Assembly: GCA_965279405.1 (NCBI GenBank)
Contig: OZ257157.1
Coordinates: forward strand, 3,410,001-3,474,000
From: CBDDIP01 sp965279405
GTDB lineage: Bacteria > Actinomycetota > Acidimicrobiia > Acidimicrobiales > Ilumatobacteraceae
Reading direction: 5' to 3'
Length of the DNA stretch: 64,000 nt
Shown here: piece after piece, positions 50,343 to 59,186 of the stretch
Position numbering within the stretch: position 1 is the stretch's first letter
How the letters are laid out: each line of letters begins with the position of its first letter
Made by a program: the position numbers and the translations under genes
The notes under the pieces: model-generated
Databases searched by the model: none
What the model was told of the DNA's origin: nothing
Seen by the model: only the letters and a program-made list of their open reading frames with translations

Positions 50343-50415
50343 GCGGGGGAGTGTACGGACGCGCTGTCGGCTTGGACTCGGGACGTGCCGGAGTTCGGTC
50401 GTAGTGTCCGCGGCC

Positions 50416-51744
50416 ATGGCATGGGACTTCGAGACGGAACCGGAATTCGAAGAGAAGCTGGCGTGGATGCGCACCTTCGTGCGTGACGAGATCATGCCGC
50501 TGGAGACGCTGGCCGACGAGTGGCGCACGCCCGAGGGGCGCGCCACGTTCAAGCGGCTCACCGATCCGTTGAAGGAAGAGGTCAGGCGCCAGGGCCTGTG
50601 GGCCGCGCACCTCCCGCCGGACATGGGCGGGCTCGGCTTCGGTCAGGTGAAGCTCGGTCTGATGCACGAGATCCTCGGCGCCACGCCGTACGGCCCGAGC
50701 GTGTTCGGCAACAACGCGCCGGACAGCGGCAACGCCGAGCTGATCGCCGTGGGTGGCACCGATCAGCAGCGCGAGAAGTGGATGCAACCGCTGCTCGACG
50801 GCACGTACCGCAGCTGCTTCTCGATGACCGAACCCGGCGCCGGCGCCGACCCGACGTTGCTGACCACCCGCGCCGAGCGCGACGGCGACGAATGGGTGAT
50901 CAACGGACACAAGTGGTTCTCGTCGAACGCTTCGATCAGCGACTTCCTGATCGTGATGTGCAAGACCGGCGACAACGAGATGCCGTACAAGAACTACTCG
51001 ATGATCATCGTGCCGACGAACACGCCGGGCGTGAACATCGTCCGCGACGTGCCGACGATGGGCGAGCCCGACCACAAGACCGGCGAGCCGGGCGGGCACG
51101 CCGAGGTCCTGTACGAGGACGTGCACGTGCCGTTCGAGAACATCGTCGGTGGCGAGGCCGGCATCGGCCAGGGCTTCGCACTGGCCCAGAAGCGCCTCGG
51201 GCCCGGCCGCATCCACCACGCGATGCGCTGGCTCGGCCAGAGCCGCCGCGCCTTCGACATGCTGTGCGAGCGCGCCCTCACCCGTTACACGCACGGCTCG
51301 ATCCTGGCCGAGAAGCAGATGGTGCAGGACTGGATCGCCGAGAGCTACGCCGAGATGCAGGCGGCCCGTCTGCTGACGCTGCAGGCCGCGTGGAAGATGG
51401 ATCAGCTGCATGCCGCAGGCAAGCACTACAGCGATGCTCGCGTCGAGATCGGCGTGATCAAGTTCTGGGGCGCCAAGGTGCTCTACAACGTGATCGACCG
51501 CGCCATCCAGATCCACGGCTCGCTCGGCTACACCACCGACCTCCCGCTCGAGAGCATGTACCGCGCCGCTCGCGCCGCACGCATCTACGACGGCCCCGAT
51601 GAGGTGCACAAGGTCACCGTCGCCCGCCAGATCCTCAAGGGCTACCGGCCGAGCGACCCGCCGTTGGAGCACCTGCCGACGCGTCGCGCTGCCGCCATCG
51701 AGAAGTTCGCCGACTCGCTCGACGCGCTGGCGATCTCCAGCTAG
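50416..51744 (+). CDS. Acyl-CoA dehydrogenase
   Basis: 442 residues, FAD enzyme of beta-oxidation. N-terminal helical domain (~1-125), FAD-contact CFSMTEPGAGADPTLLTTRA, beta domain to ~250, and a C-terminal helical domain. The catalytic base is the Glu of RIYDGPDEVHKVTVARQILKGY; GSLGYTTDLPLESMYRAARAARI is also typical. Overall it fits the longer FadE type that handles larger acyl groups. TAGTGT (50402-50407) is 8 nt before ATG 50416. Confidence 0.93.
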   Translation: MAWDFETEPEFEEKLAWMRTFVRDEIMPLETLADEWRTPEGRATFKRLTDPLKEEVRRQGLWAAHLPPDMGGLGFGQVKLGLMHEILGATPYGPSVFGNNAPDSGNAELIAVGGTDQQREKWMQPLLDGTYRSCFSMTEPGAGADPTLLTTRAERDGDEWVINGHKWFSSNASISDFLIVMCKTGDNEMPYKNYSMIIVPTNTPGVNIVRDVPTMGEPDHKTGEPGGHAEVLYEDVHVPFENIVGGEAGIGQGFALAQKRLGPGRIHHAMRWLGQSRRAFDMLCERALTRYTHGSILAEKQMVQDWIAESYAEMQAARLLTLQAAWKMDQLHAAGKHYSDARVEIGVIKFWGAKVLYNVIDRAIQIHGSLGYTTDLPLESMYRAARAARIYDGPDEVHKVTVARQILKGYRPSDPPLEHLPTRRAAAIEKFADSLDALAISS

Positions 51745-53795
51745 CGGCGCGAGCGGTTGGCGAACATGTCGGCGTCGGCCGGCTCGCCGAGCAGGTTGCC
51801 CTGCACCATGTCGCACCCGAGCATCCGCAGACGGTGCAGCTGATCAGCGGTGGTGACCCACTCGGCGACCACCTGCATGTCCAGCGCGTGCGCGAGCTGG
51901 ATGATCGAGCGCACGATCGGGTCGTCGTCGCCGTCGCTGCCGAGTGAACGGGCGACGGTGCCGTCGAGCTTGAGCACGTCGGCCTCGCACGTGCGCAGTG
52001 CGGTGAGCGACGAGTTGCCGCGGCCGAACCCGTCGAGGGCGAGCTGCACGCCGAAGCGGCGCAGCGCCTGCAACGACCGCAGGTTGCCCGGCTGGTCGTC
52101 GTTCAACGTCTCCTCGTCGAAGTCCAGCGTCAGCTGGTGGGCGCTGAGCTCCACCTGGCGCACGGTGCCGAGCACGCGCTCGACGAAGGCGCCCTCGAGC
52201 AGCTGGCGGGCGGCGATGTTGACGTGCACGGAGAAGCCGCGATCGACGATGCCCGAGTCGAGCCAGGCGCGAGCGTCGAGGCAGGCCTGACGGATCACCC
52301 AGTCGCCGATCGGCACGATGGCGCCGCTCTCCTCGGCGAGGTGCACGAACTCGGCCGGCAGCAGCAGGCCACGCGTCGGGTGCTGCCAGCGCAGCAAGGC
52401 CTCGGCGCCGACGGTGCGCCCGCTGTGGGTGGACAGGATCGGTTGGTACGCCAGGCTCAGCTGCCCGGCGGCCAACGCCTGCTCGAGCTCGTTCGACATC
52501 AGCTTGTGGTCGCGGTTCTGGGCCCGCATCGCCTCGGTGTACAGCTCGCAGCGCGAGCGGCCACGGCGCTTGGCGACGTACATCGCCGTGTCCGCGTGAC
52601 GCAGCAGGGTGACCGCCGCCTCGTGGCTGGTGACCGCGCCCATGTCGGCGACCTGGCTCGGCGAGGTGAGCGCGACACCGACGCTGACCGTGAGATCGAC
52701 CTCCACGCCGTGGACCATCATCTTGCCGGTGAGCCCGAGGCGGACGCGCTCGGCGAGGTCGAGGGCTCCGTGCTCGTCGATCGACCCTTCGCACAGCACG
52801 ACGAACTCGTCGCCGCCGATGCGTCCGACGACGTCGGTGGGGCGTGTCGCGTGCGCCAGACGGTGGGCCACCTGGGCGAGCAGCGCGTCGCCGGCCTCGT
52901 GCCCGACCGTGTCGTTGACGTCCTTCAGCTTGTCGACGTCGAGGAACAGGATGGCGACGTGGGCGCGTGTGGCCTTGCTGCGCTCCAACGCGTCGGCCGC
53001 GGTGCGCAGGAACAGCATCCGGTTCGGCAGCCCGGTGAGCGAGTCGTGACTGGCCTGCCGGGTGAGCTCGGACTGCAGCTGCTTGGTGGCGGTGACGTCG
53101 CGAGCGACGCCTCCCCAGTACTCGATGACGCCGTCCTCGGATCGCTGGAGCAGCAGGTCGACGTCGAGCGTGCGCTCCAACCCATCGGGCCCGCGGAAGC
53201 CGACCTCGCCGGACCACGTGGAGGACTCGGACGCGTGCAGCACCTCGCGCGGGACCTGATCGCGGATGATCTGCATCAGCCCACGTGCCGACGGATCGCG
53301 GATGAGGTCGATCGCGTCGTCGAAGCCGAACAGGGTCTTGGCCGCCGGGTTGGTGAACACCGGCGCGCCGTTGCGGTCGAGGATGATCACCGCGTCGTCA
53401 CTGGCACCCATCACGCCGAGGAGACGGTCGAGCAGGACGCGCTGGCGCACCGTCTCGGTCTGGTTCAGCGCGGTGCCGGCGTAGCCGGTGGTGCGGCCGC
53501 TCATGTCGAGCACCGGACTGGCGTCGATGCGCACCCACACCATGCGGCCCTCGGCGTGCCACACGCGGAACTCGACGAGCACGTCCTCGTTGCGTTCGGC
53601 AGCGCGGCGCCACGTCAGCTCAGCGGACGCGCGATCGCCGGGGTGGGCGGAGGCCCACGGCGGCATGCCGACCGAGGTGCCCGACCCGCCCAGGAGCGCG
53701 CCGAACGCCGCGTTCGCCGCGGTGATGCGACCGTCGCGGTCAGCCTGGAACAGGCCGACCGGCAGCGATGGGAGCGCGTCGTTGATGTCCGCCAT
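51741..53795 (-). CDS. PAS-PAS-GGDEF-EAL cyclic-di-GMP signalling protein
   Basis: 684 residues: two PAS domains (~5-115, ~125-245), GGDEF (~250-410) and EAL (~425-680). The cyclase active site reads GRIGGDEFVVL, intact. The EAL domain has AEALLRW and NIAARQL, but the usual DDFG is DGFG and EGVET is EWVTT, losses expected to impair phosphodiesterase chemistry. The protein is therefore probably a diguanylate cyclase controlled by PAS signals. No membrane segment, so cytoplasmic. Its stop overlaps that of the convergent acyl-CoA dehydrogenase by 4 nt. Confidence 0.93.
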   Translation of the reverse strand: MADINDALPSLPVGLFQADRDGRITAANAAFGALLGGSGTSVGMPPWASAHPGDRASAELTWRRAAERNEDVLVEFRVWHAEGRMVWVRIDASPVLDMSGRTTGYAGTALNQTETVRQRVLLDRLLGVMGASDDAVIILDRNGAPVFTNPAAKTLFGFDDAIDLIRDPSARGLMQIIRDQVPREVLHASESSTWSGEVGFRGPDGLERTLDVDLLLQRSEDGVIEYWGGVARDVTATKQLQSELTRQASHDSLTGLPNRMLFLRTAADALERSKATRAHVAILFLDVDKLKDVNDTVGHEAGDALLAQVAHRLAHATRPTDVVGRIGGDEFVVLCEGSIDEHGALDLAERVRLGLTGKMMVHGVEVDLTVSVGVALTSPSQVADMGAVTSHEAAVTLLRHADTAMYVAKRRGRSRCELYTEAMRAQNRDHKLMSNELEQALAAGQLSLAYQPILSTHSGRTVGAEALLRWQHPTRGLLLPAEFVHLAEESGAIVPIGDWVIRQACLDARAWLDSGIVDRGFSVHVNIAARQLLEGAFVERVLGTVRQVELSAHQLTLDFDEETLNDDQPGNLRSLQALRRFGVQLALDGFGRGNSSLTALRTCEADVLKLDGTVARSLGSDGDDDPIVRSIIQLAHALDMQVVAEWVTTADQLHRLRMLGCDMVQGNLLGEPADADMFANRSRR

Positions 53796-53837
53796 CCTCA
53801 GTGGTGTTGCCAGGTTCTCGTGAGGTATCGGCTCCGG

Positions 53838-54503
53838 TCAGGGCCGACTGTAGGTACCCGTGACTTCAGCAAAGGCGATTGACGCTGAATCCACCGCCAG
53901 CAGCAGGTCATGGCCGTCCGCTCCATCTCCGAGTTCGATCTGCTGGCCAAGATAGTGGACGGTGACGCGGTACCCATGCTCTGAACCCGTCGGAGGGCAT
54001 GGGCCGGAATACCCAATTTCTCCGTCGCCGTTCGTTGCCTGGTACGCACCTTCCGGCACGGTGGCCTCGCCGAGGGCGATGTTGGAGGGGTCGATTCCGC
54101 CGATCACCCAGTGCACGAATCCTGGCGCGTCGTCGTCGGTGAGCGTGATGGCGATCTCCACCGTGCCCACCGGTGCCGCAGTCCAGCTCAGTGCCGGCGA
54201 CACGTTCGCTCCGTCGCACGTGTAGCGGGCGTCGATGGCCCCGGCGTCGCGCCACGGCGCGGTGACGGTGAACGCCGAGACGGTGGTGTCGTCGACCCCG
54301 ACGTCGGTGCCGGGCACGAAGACCGGCAGCGAACCGAAGGCCCCCTCCTCGCCGATCACCGGGTCGGTGGGTGCGACGGTGGTGCTGATCGTCTGGTTCT
54401 GGCTCGGCTTGGCCGGCCGCAGCGTGCGCCCGTCGTCGTTGCAACCGGCGCCGACCATGGCCAGGACGATCGCCATCGAGGTGAGGATGAGGAGACGGCG
54501 CAC
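53838..54503 (-). CDS. PEBP-family (YbhB/YbcL-like) lipoprotein
   Basis: 221 residues. Signal MRRLLILTSMAIVLAMVGAGC gives a lipobox. The domain from ~85 is a phosphatidylethanolamine-binding protein fold: YTCDGANVSPALSW, the DDDAPGFVHWVIGGI pocket with its Asp/His, and YSGPCPPTGSEHGYRVTVHYL. Ligands of bacterial PEBPs are mostly unknown. It lies between the GGDEF gene (same strand, downstream of it) and mca (divergent, 28 nt away). Confidence 0.88.
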   Translation of the reverse strand: MRRLLILTSMAIVLAMVGAGCNDDGRTLRPAKPSQNQTISTTVAPTDPVIGEEGAFGSLPVFVPGTDVGVDDTTVSAFTVTAPWRDAGAIDARYTCDGANVSPALSWTAAPVGTVEIAITLTDDDAPGFVHWVIGGIDPSNIALGEATVPEGAYQATNGDGEIGYSGPCPPTGSEHGYRVTVHYLGQQIELGDGADGHDLLLAVDSASIAFAEVTGTYSRP

Positions 54504-54531
54504 GGCGGGAGTCTAGGTAGCCTCTGGCTGG

Positions 54532-55449
54532 ATGACCGATCAGCGCCTCTGCCTGCTCACCGTCCACGCCCACCCCGACGACGAAGCGTCGAAGGGTGCG
54601 CCCACGCTGGCCATGTACAAGGCCGAGGGCGTGCACACGGTGCTGGTCTGCTGCACCGGCGGCGAGGAGGGCGACCTCCAGAACCCCGGGCTGCGCGAGC
54701 CCGGCCAGCCGTTCCACGGCCTCGAGCCCGAGCAGGAGAAGGCCGTGCTGGCCGAGCTGCGCCCGCTGGAGCTGGCTCGTTCGGCCGAGGTCATCGGCTT
54801 CGACGAGGTGATCATGCTCGGCTACCGCGACTCGGGCATGGTCGACACGCCGCCGAACGAGCACCCGGATTCCTTCCACCAGGCGCCGATGGACGAGGCG
54901 GTCGGCCGGCTGGTCGCCATCATCCGCGCCGAGCGTCCGCAGGTGATCCTGACCTACGGCGACGACCAGAAGTTCTACCCCCACCCCGATCACGTCAAGG
55001 TCCACGACATCTCGGTGCTGGCCTTCGATCGCGCCGGCGACCCGGCGTGGTACCCCGAGCTGGGTGAGCCGTTCCAGCCGTCGAAGATGTACTACACGGT
55101 CTGGTCGAAGGCTCGGCTGATGGCGGTGCACGAGGCGATGATCCGGTTGCGTGGAGCGTCGCCGTTCGACGAGAAGTGGCTCGAGCGCCCCAGCCAGGAC
55201 GACCGGATCACGACGATCCTCGACGTCGGACCGTACCTGTGGGCGCGGTCGGGCGCGCTGCGTGCGCACGCGACGCAGGTCGATCCCAAGGAGTCGTGGT
55301 GGTTCGGCCTCACCGACGAGGAGCTGGCCGAGGCACATCCGTACGAGGAGTGGGTCCTCGCTCGCTCGCTGGTCGGCGAGCCCGCCGCAGGCGAGATCGA
55401 GACCGATCTGTTCGCCGGCGTGCGCGAATCGGTGGAGGCACGGTCGTGA
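54532..55449 (+). CDS. mca: Mycothiol S-conjugate amidase
   Basis: 305 residues. It cleaves mycothiol conjugates of toxins or electrophiles so the mercapturate can be exported, and is a marker of mycothiol-using actinobacteria. PIG-L/LmbE-type zinc hydrolase: VHAHPDDEAS (His14, Asp17) and the downstream YPHPDHVKVHD, with LVCCTGGEEGDL and MLGYRDSGM between. It is closer to Mca than to MshB in length and in KMYYTVWSKARL. TAGCCT (54518-54523) is 8 nt before the ATG. The next gene overlaps by 4 nt. Confidence 0.93.
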   Translation: MTDQRLCLLTVHAHPDDEASKGAPTLAMYKAEGVHTVLVCCTGGEEGDLQNPGLREPGQPFHGLEPEQEKAVLAELRPLELARSAEVIGFDEVIMLGYRDSGMVDTPPNEHPDSFHQAPMDEAVGRLVAIIRAERPQVILTYGDDQKFYPHPDHVKVHDISVLAFDRAGDPAWYPELGEPFQPSKMYYTVWSKARLMAVHEAMIRLRGASPFDEKWLERPSQDDRITTILDVGPYLWARSGALRAHATQVDPKESWWFGLTDEELAEAHPYEEWVLARSLVGEPAAGEIETDLFAGVRESVEARS

Positions 55450-55673
55450 CCGTCCAGTACCGCGTCGTGTTCGGCAAGAACGACGAGGTCGTCGACGGGC
55501 CCGACGACGCCGATGTCGTCATCACGGTGCCGGCGGCCGACGCGACGGCCGATCCGGCGGTGGCGTTCATGCAGGGCAAGTTGAAGAGCACGGGCTCCAC
55601 GGGCGCGTTGTTCGCGCTGTTCCGCAGCGGCGCTGCGGCCACCGAGCTCACCCGGCTCGCATCGCGTCCCTGA
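55446..55673 (+). CDS. Small SCP2-like protein coupled to mca
   Basis: 75 residues from GTG 55446, which overlaps the mca stop (GTGA). VQYRVVFGKNDEVVDGPDDADVVITVP followed by PAVAFMQGKLKSTGSTG resembles the core of an SCP2 sterol-carrier domain (the final GKLKxxG turn is characteristic), shortened to about two thirds of the usual ~100 residues. It may bind a hydrophobic ligand. The tight coupling suggests a role with Mca, not proven. Its last 26 nt overlap the convergent deacetylase gene. Confidence 0.62.
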   Translation: MTVQYRVVFGKNDEVVDGPDDADVVITVPAADATADPAVAFMQGKLKSTGSTGALFALFRSGAAATELTRLASRP

Positions 55674-56484
55674 GGTCGCGGTAGCCGATCCGCACGGCGC
55701 CGGTGGCCCGCAGCAGCTCGGCCAGGCGCAGGTCGTCGGTCATCAGGCGGTGGTCGTCGATCCACGACTCGGCGGCGTCGGTCAGCGCGCGCACCTCGGG
55801 GGTGTCGATCACCGGCTGCACGTGCACCTCGGTGACGCCGGGCTGCAGGTGGGCGATCGTCTCGTAGACGCGTTCGCGGCTGCCGGCGCGCCAGTCGTGG
55901 TCGAAGTGGTCGGGGAAGATCACGCCTTCCTCGGCCGCCAGCTTGCGAAACGGGAACCCGGCCTGCTCGGCGCTGATCGTCGACGGCAGTCGGATCGGCA
56001 GCCGGAACTCGACGGCCAGCTCGAGGTAGACGTCGAAGAACTCGGGGCGCAGGGTGATCGCCGTCAGGTGCGGGGTGAGGTGCGTCGGGTCGATGCCCCA
56101 GGCGATGGTGCGCTCGATCTGGGCACGGCACTCGCGCAGCACCTCGGCCGGATCGGCGTGCTCCCACAGGTCGTCGATGCGCGCCGGGAAGCCACCGTCG
56201 CCCGACAGCAGCGACGGGGCGTGCGTGATCGGGCCGAATCGGTACGTGGCGTACTCGCAGTTGAGCGTGAGGTGCACGCCGATGTCATCGGTTGGCCTCG
56301 CGTGCTCGGCGGCGTCGCGTGACCAGGGGGCCGGCACCATCAACGAGGTGCACGTGGCCAGTCCGGCGCGCATCGCCTCGAAGACCCCGACGTTGGCGGC
56401 GTGGCAGCTGCCGAGGTCGTCGCAGGAGATGATGACCAGGCGGGCGTCGGCGGGATGCCCGAGGCGTTCGGCGAGCGACAGCAT
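55648..56484 (-). CDS. ChbG/HpnK-family (YdjC) carbohydrate deacetylase
   Basis: 278 residues from ATG 56484 (a TTG at 56493 is possible). YdjC fold: IISCDDLGSCHAANVGVFEAM with the catalytic Asp pair, IGVHLTLN with a metal His, and THLTPHLTAI with further His. Family members remove acetyl groups from chito-oligosaccharides or from a hopanoid precursor (HpnK). The true substrate is unknown. It lies directly downstream of the thermonuclease gene and may share its transcript. Confidence 0.87.
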   Translation of the reverse strand: MLSLAERLGHPADARLVIISCDDLGSCHAANVGVFEAMRAGLATCTSLMVPAPWSRDAAEHARPTDDIGVHLTLNCEYATYRFGPITHAPSLLSGDGGFPARIDDLWEHADPAEVLRECRAQIERTIAWGIDPTHLTPHLTAITLRPEFFDVYLELAVEFRLPIRLPSTISAEQAGFPFRKLAAEEGVIFPDHFDHDWRAGSRERVYETIAHLQPGVTEVHVQPVIDTPEVRALTDAAESWIDDHRLMTDDLRLAELLRATGAVRIGYRDLRDAMRAG

Positions 56485-56495
56485 CGGCGGCAACG

Positions 56496-56996
56496 CTATC
56501 CCGTGCAGGCGCTCCAGAGCCCCAGGTTGTCGTGCTCGGCGTCACGTGCTGCGGCGACGAACTGATCGGCGAAGGCGACGTTGGGCGGGATGGTCAACGT
56601 GTGTGCGTAGCCCTGGGCGACGATCTGGAGGTTGACGAACGTGCCGTCGTCGGCGCGGTAGACGTAGGCGAGGAGCCGGCCGTAGTCGTCGCGGGCCTGG
56701 ACGTCGCGGACGAGTCGCAGCGGTGTTCCCTCCGGCAGCAGGTGCTTGGTGTTGGCCGTCGCCTCGGGCCCGTAGCACTGCACGGGCGTGTTCGGCTTCT
56801 TGGTCTCCGGCGTGTCGATGCCGATCAGACGCACCCGTTCGGTCGAGCCGTCGATGCGCACGTCGATCGTGTCCCCGTCGACGACCCGGTCGAGCGTCGC
56901 GTTCTCCTCGAGCACTCCCGTCGACGGCGGCTTGCTCGCGTGCGAGCTCGAACACGCGGCGAGGCTCACGAGCAGGAGGACGATGGCGCGACGCAC
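56496..56996 (-). CDS. Staphylococcal-nuclease-like secreted lipoprotein
   Basis: 166 residues from GTG. Signal with lipobox SLAAC, then a thermonuclease (SNc) domain: VVDGDTIDVRIDGSTERVRLIGIDTPETKKP with the first catalytic Arg and Glu, and DDYGRLLAYVY with the second Arg. It is predicted to cut DNA or RNA outside the cell. The domain is complete. Twin palindromes lie upstream (57050-57142). Confidence 0.9.
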   Translation of the reverse strand: MRRAIVLLLVSLAACSSSHASKPPSTGVLEENATLDRVVDGDTIDVRIDGSTERVRLIGIDTPETKKPNTPVQCYGPEATANTKHLLPEGTPLRLVRDVQARDDYGRLLAYVYRADDGTFVNLQIVAQGYAHTLTIPPNVAFADQFVAAARDAEHDNLGLWSACTG

Positions 56997-57049
56997 GCCG
57001 CGAGTTCTACCGGGCTCGTTCGAGTCCCCAACCCCACGGCCCGCCGCAC

Positions 57050-57142
57050 CCGAGCATCGAACGCGCGCCCACCGCGCGTTCGGTACTCGGACCGGGTCGA
57101 ACCGAGTATCGAACGCGCGGCTGCCGCGCGTTCAGTACTCGG
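57050..57142. repeat. Twin 41 bp palindromes in tandem
   Basis: Unit 1 (57050-57090) and unit 2 (57102-57142) are each 41 bp, both start CCGAG-ATCGAACGCGCG, end ACTCGG, and can fold into hairpins with ~19 bp stems (two mispairs) around a 3 nt loop. They are separated by 11 bp, in the 182 bp gap downstream of the thiolase stop (57179) and upstream of the nuclease start. Possible roles are terminator, mRNA stabiliser or REP/BIME-like element. Confidence 0.8.
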
Positions 57143-57178
57143 ATCGACCTGGCAGGCGTCGCGCCCGAGGGCGCAGGG

Positions 57179-58357
57179 TCAGATGCGCTCGATGATGGTG
57201 CCGGTGCCGAGACCGCCGCCGCAGCACATGCTGATCAGGCCGTACTTGCCGCCGGTGCGCTCGAGCTCGTAGAGGGCCTTGGTCATCAGGAACGCACCGG
57301 TGCCGCCGAGGGGGTGGCCGAGGGCGATGGCGCCACCGTTGGGGTTGGTCTTGGCCGGGTCGGCGCCGACTGCCTTCTGCCAGGCGAGCACGACCGAGGC
57401 GAACGCCTCGTTGATCTCGAAGGTGTCGATGTCGTCGATGCTCAGACCGGTGCGAGCCAGCAGGCGCTCGGTGGCGTCGATCGGGCCGGTGAGCATGAGG
57501 ACCGGATCGACACCGACGAGGCAGGTGTCGACGATGCGGGCACGCGGGGTGAGGCCGAGCGCGGCGGCCTTCTCCTCGGTCATCAGCATCACGGCGGCGG
57601 CGCCGTCGCTGATCTGGCTGGAGTTTCCGGCGGTGTGCACGCCGTTCTCGCGGGCGACGGGCTTCAGCGTGGAGAGCTTCTCCATCGTCGTCTCGCGCAG
57701 GCCCTCGTCACGCGACACCGTGTGGGTGGTGCCGGGGGAGACGCCGTCGACGTCGGGATCCGGTGCCTCGACGGTGATGTACTGGCCCTCGTAGCGGCCC
57801 TCGGCCCAGGCGCGAGCGGCGTTCTGCTGCGACAGGAACCCGAACGCGTCGGTGTCCTCGCGGCTGATGCCCCACTTCTCGGCGATGCGCTCCGCACCCT
57901 CGAACTGGGAGGTCATCTCGTAGCGGCCGAAGTAGGTCTTGGGGATCGGGATGCCCAGGCCGAACGCCTTGTTGCCGGCAGCGCCGATCGGCACCCGGCT
58001 CATCGCCTCGACACCGCAGGCGAGGGCGACGTCGACGACCCCGGAACCGACGAGCGACGACGCCAGGTTGGTGGCCTGCTGGCTGCTGCCGCACTGCGTG
58101 TCGACCGTGGTGGCCGGCGTGGACAGGGGGAGGCCGGCAGCAAGCCAGGCGGTGCGGATGACGTTGAACGCCTGCTCGCCGACCTGGCTGACGCAACCGC
58201 CGATGACCTGACCGATCTCGGCCGGATCGATCCCGGTGCGCTCGACGATGGCTTTCTGGACGAGGCCCAGCGTGTCGGCCGGGTGAAGAGTGGAGAGGCC
58301 GCCGCCACGGCGGCCGATGGGGGTGCGGACAGCATCGACGATCACGACATTGGTCAT
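57179..58357 (-). CDS. Thiolase (acetyl-CoA C-acyltransferase)
   Basis: 392 residues, standard thiolase length. Nucleophile Cys89 (DTQCGSSQQA), NEAFA, GHPLGGTG and the second Cys in CCGGGLGTGTIIERI are all present, so it should be able to cleave 3-ketoacyl-CoA. The DTQCGSS block is shared by FadA5-like enzymes and others; whether it acts in fatty-acid, sterol or acetoacetyl-CoA metabolism is not clear. It is divergent from nudC. ATG 58357. Confidence 0.93.
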   Translation of the reverse strand: MTNVVIVDAVRTPIGRRGGGLSTLHPADTLGLVQKAIVERTGIDPAEIGQVIGGCVSQVGEQAFNVIRTAWLAAGLPLSTPATTVDTQCGSSQQATNLASSLVGSGVVDVALACGVEAMSRVPIGAAGNKAFGLGIPIPKTYFGRYEMTSQFEGAERIAEKWGISREDTDAFGFLSQQNAARAWAEGRYEGQYITVEAPDPDVDGVSPGTTHTVSRDEGLRETTMEKLSTLKPVARENGVHTAGNSSQISDGAAAVMLMTEEKAAALGLTPRARIVDTCLVGVDPVLMLTGPIDATERLLARTGLSIDDIDTFEINEAFASVVLAWQKAVGADPAKTNPNGGAIALGHPLGGTGAFLMTKALYELERTGGKYGLISMCCGGGLGTGTIIERI

Positions 58358-58380
58358 GTCGCCAGCCTACGGTGCGACCC

Positions 58381-59160
58381 GTGACCAGCTTCAAGCCGGC
58401 GTTCACCGCGCCGGACTCCCCGACGGGCCATCGCTACATCCACGTGGTCGGTGCCTCCGTCTACATCAGCGATCGCCAGGAGCATGCGAGCGCTCCGCAC
58501 TTCCTCGGCATGCTGGACGACGTCGCCTGCTGGGCCGTCGACGTGCCGGTGGGGGAAGACCCCAGCGACGGCGCCGCGCTCGACCTGTTCTCCTACTTCG
58601 GTCGTTCGTCGGAGACCGAGTGGCTGGTCGCCGGACGGGCCGTGCAGATCGCCGAGTGGGCGCGCACCCATCGCTTCTGCGGACGGTGTGGCACGCCGAA
58701 CGAGCAGCAGCCCAACGAGCGGGCGATGAAGTGCCCGGCGTGCGGTCAGCTCGCCTACCCGCGCCTCGCCCCGGCAATGATCACCCTCGTCACCAAGGGC
58801 CCTCCGGGCCCGGACCAGCAGGCGCTGCTCGCACGGGGCGTGGCGTTCCGGGCGCCGATGTACAGCTGCCTCGCCGGGTTCGTCGAGCCGGGTGAGTCGC
58901 TGGAGGGCGCGGTGATCCGTGAGGTGCACGAGGAGGTCGGGCTCCACGTTGGCAACGTGTCGTACCAGGGCAGCCAGCCGTGGCCCTTCCCGCACAGCCT
59001 GATGGTCGGCTTCCGCGCCGAGTGGCAGTCCGGTGAGATCGAGTGCGACCCCACCGAGATCATGGACGCGCAGTGGTACACCCGCGATGCGTTGCCGTCG
59101 ATCCCACCGCGCATCTCCATCGCCCGCAAGCTCATCGACGCCTGGCTCGCCGAAGACTGA
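58381..59160 (+). CDS. nudC: NAD+ diphosphatase / RNA decapping-type Nudix hydrolase
   Basis: 259 residues. A Cys4 zinc ribbon (CGRCGTPN, KCPACGQ) sits mid-chain, followed by the Nudix box GFVEPGESLEGAVIREVHEEVGL and the NudC-specific SQPWPFPHS. NudC cleaves NADH to NMNH and AMP and removes NAD caps from RNA. GTG 58381 is preferred over GTG 58372 because TACGGT (58368-58373) lies 7 nt upstream, the pattern seen for other leaderless starts here. Confidence 0.92.
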   Translation: MTSFKPAFTAPDSPTGHRYIHVVGASVYISDRQEHASAPHFLGMLDDVACWAVDVPVGEDPSDGAALDLFSYFGRSSETEWLVAGRAVQIAEWARTHRFCGRCGTPNEQQPNERAMKCPACGQLAYPRLAPAMITLVTKGPPGPDQQALLARGVAFRAPMYSCLAGFVEPGESLEGAVIREVHEEVGLHVGNVSYQGSQPWPFPHSLMVGFRAEWQSGEIECDPTEIMDAQWYTRDALPSIPPRISIARKLIDAWLAED

Positions 59161-59186
59161 CGTTCCGCCGCGAGTACCGTTCGGCG

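Noticed and set aside
57016..57032. GTTCGAGTCCCC resembles a tRNA T-loop
   Set aside because: The five bases on either side of the TTCGAGT loop do not pair, and no acceptor, D or anticodon arm can be found around it.
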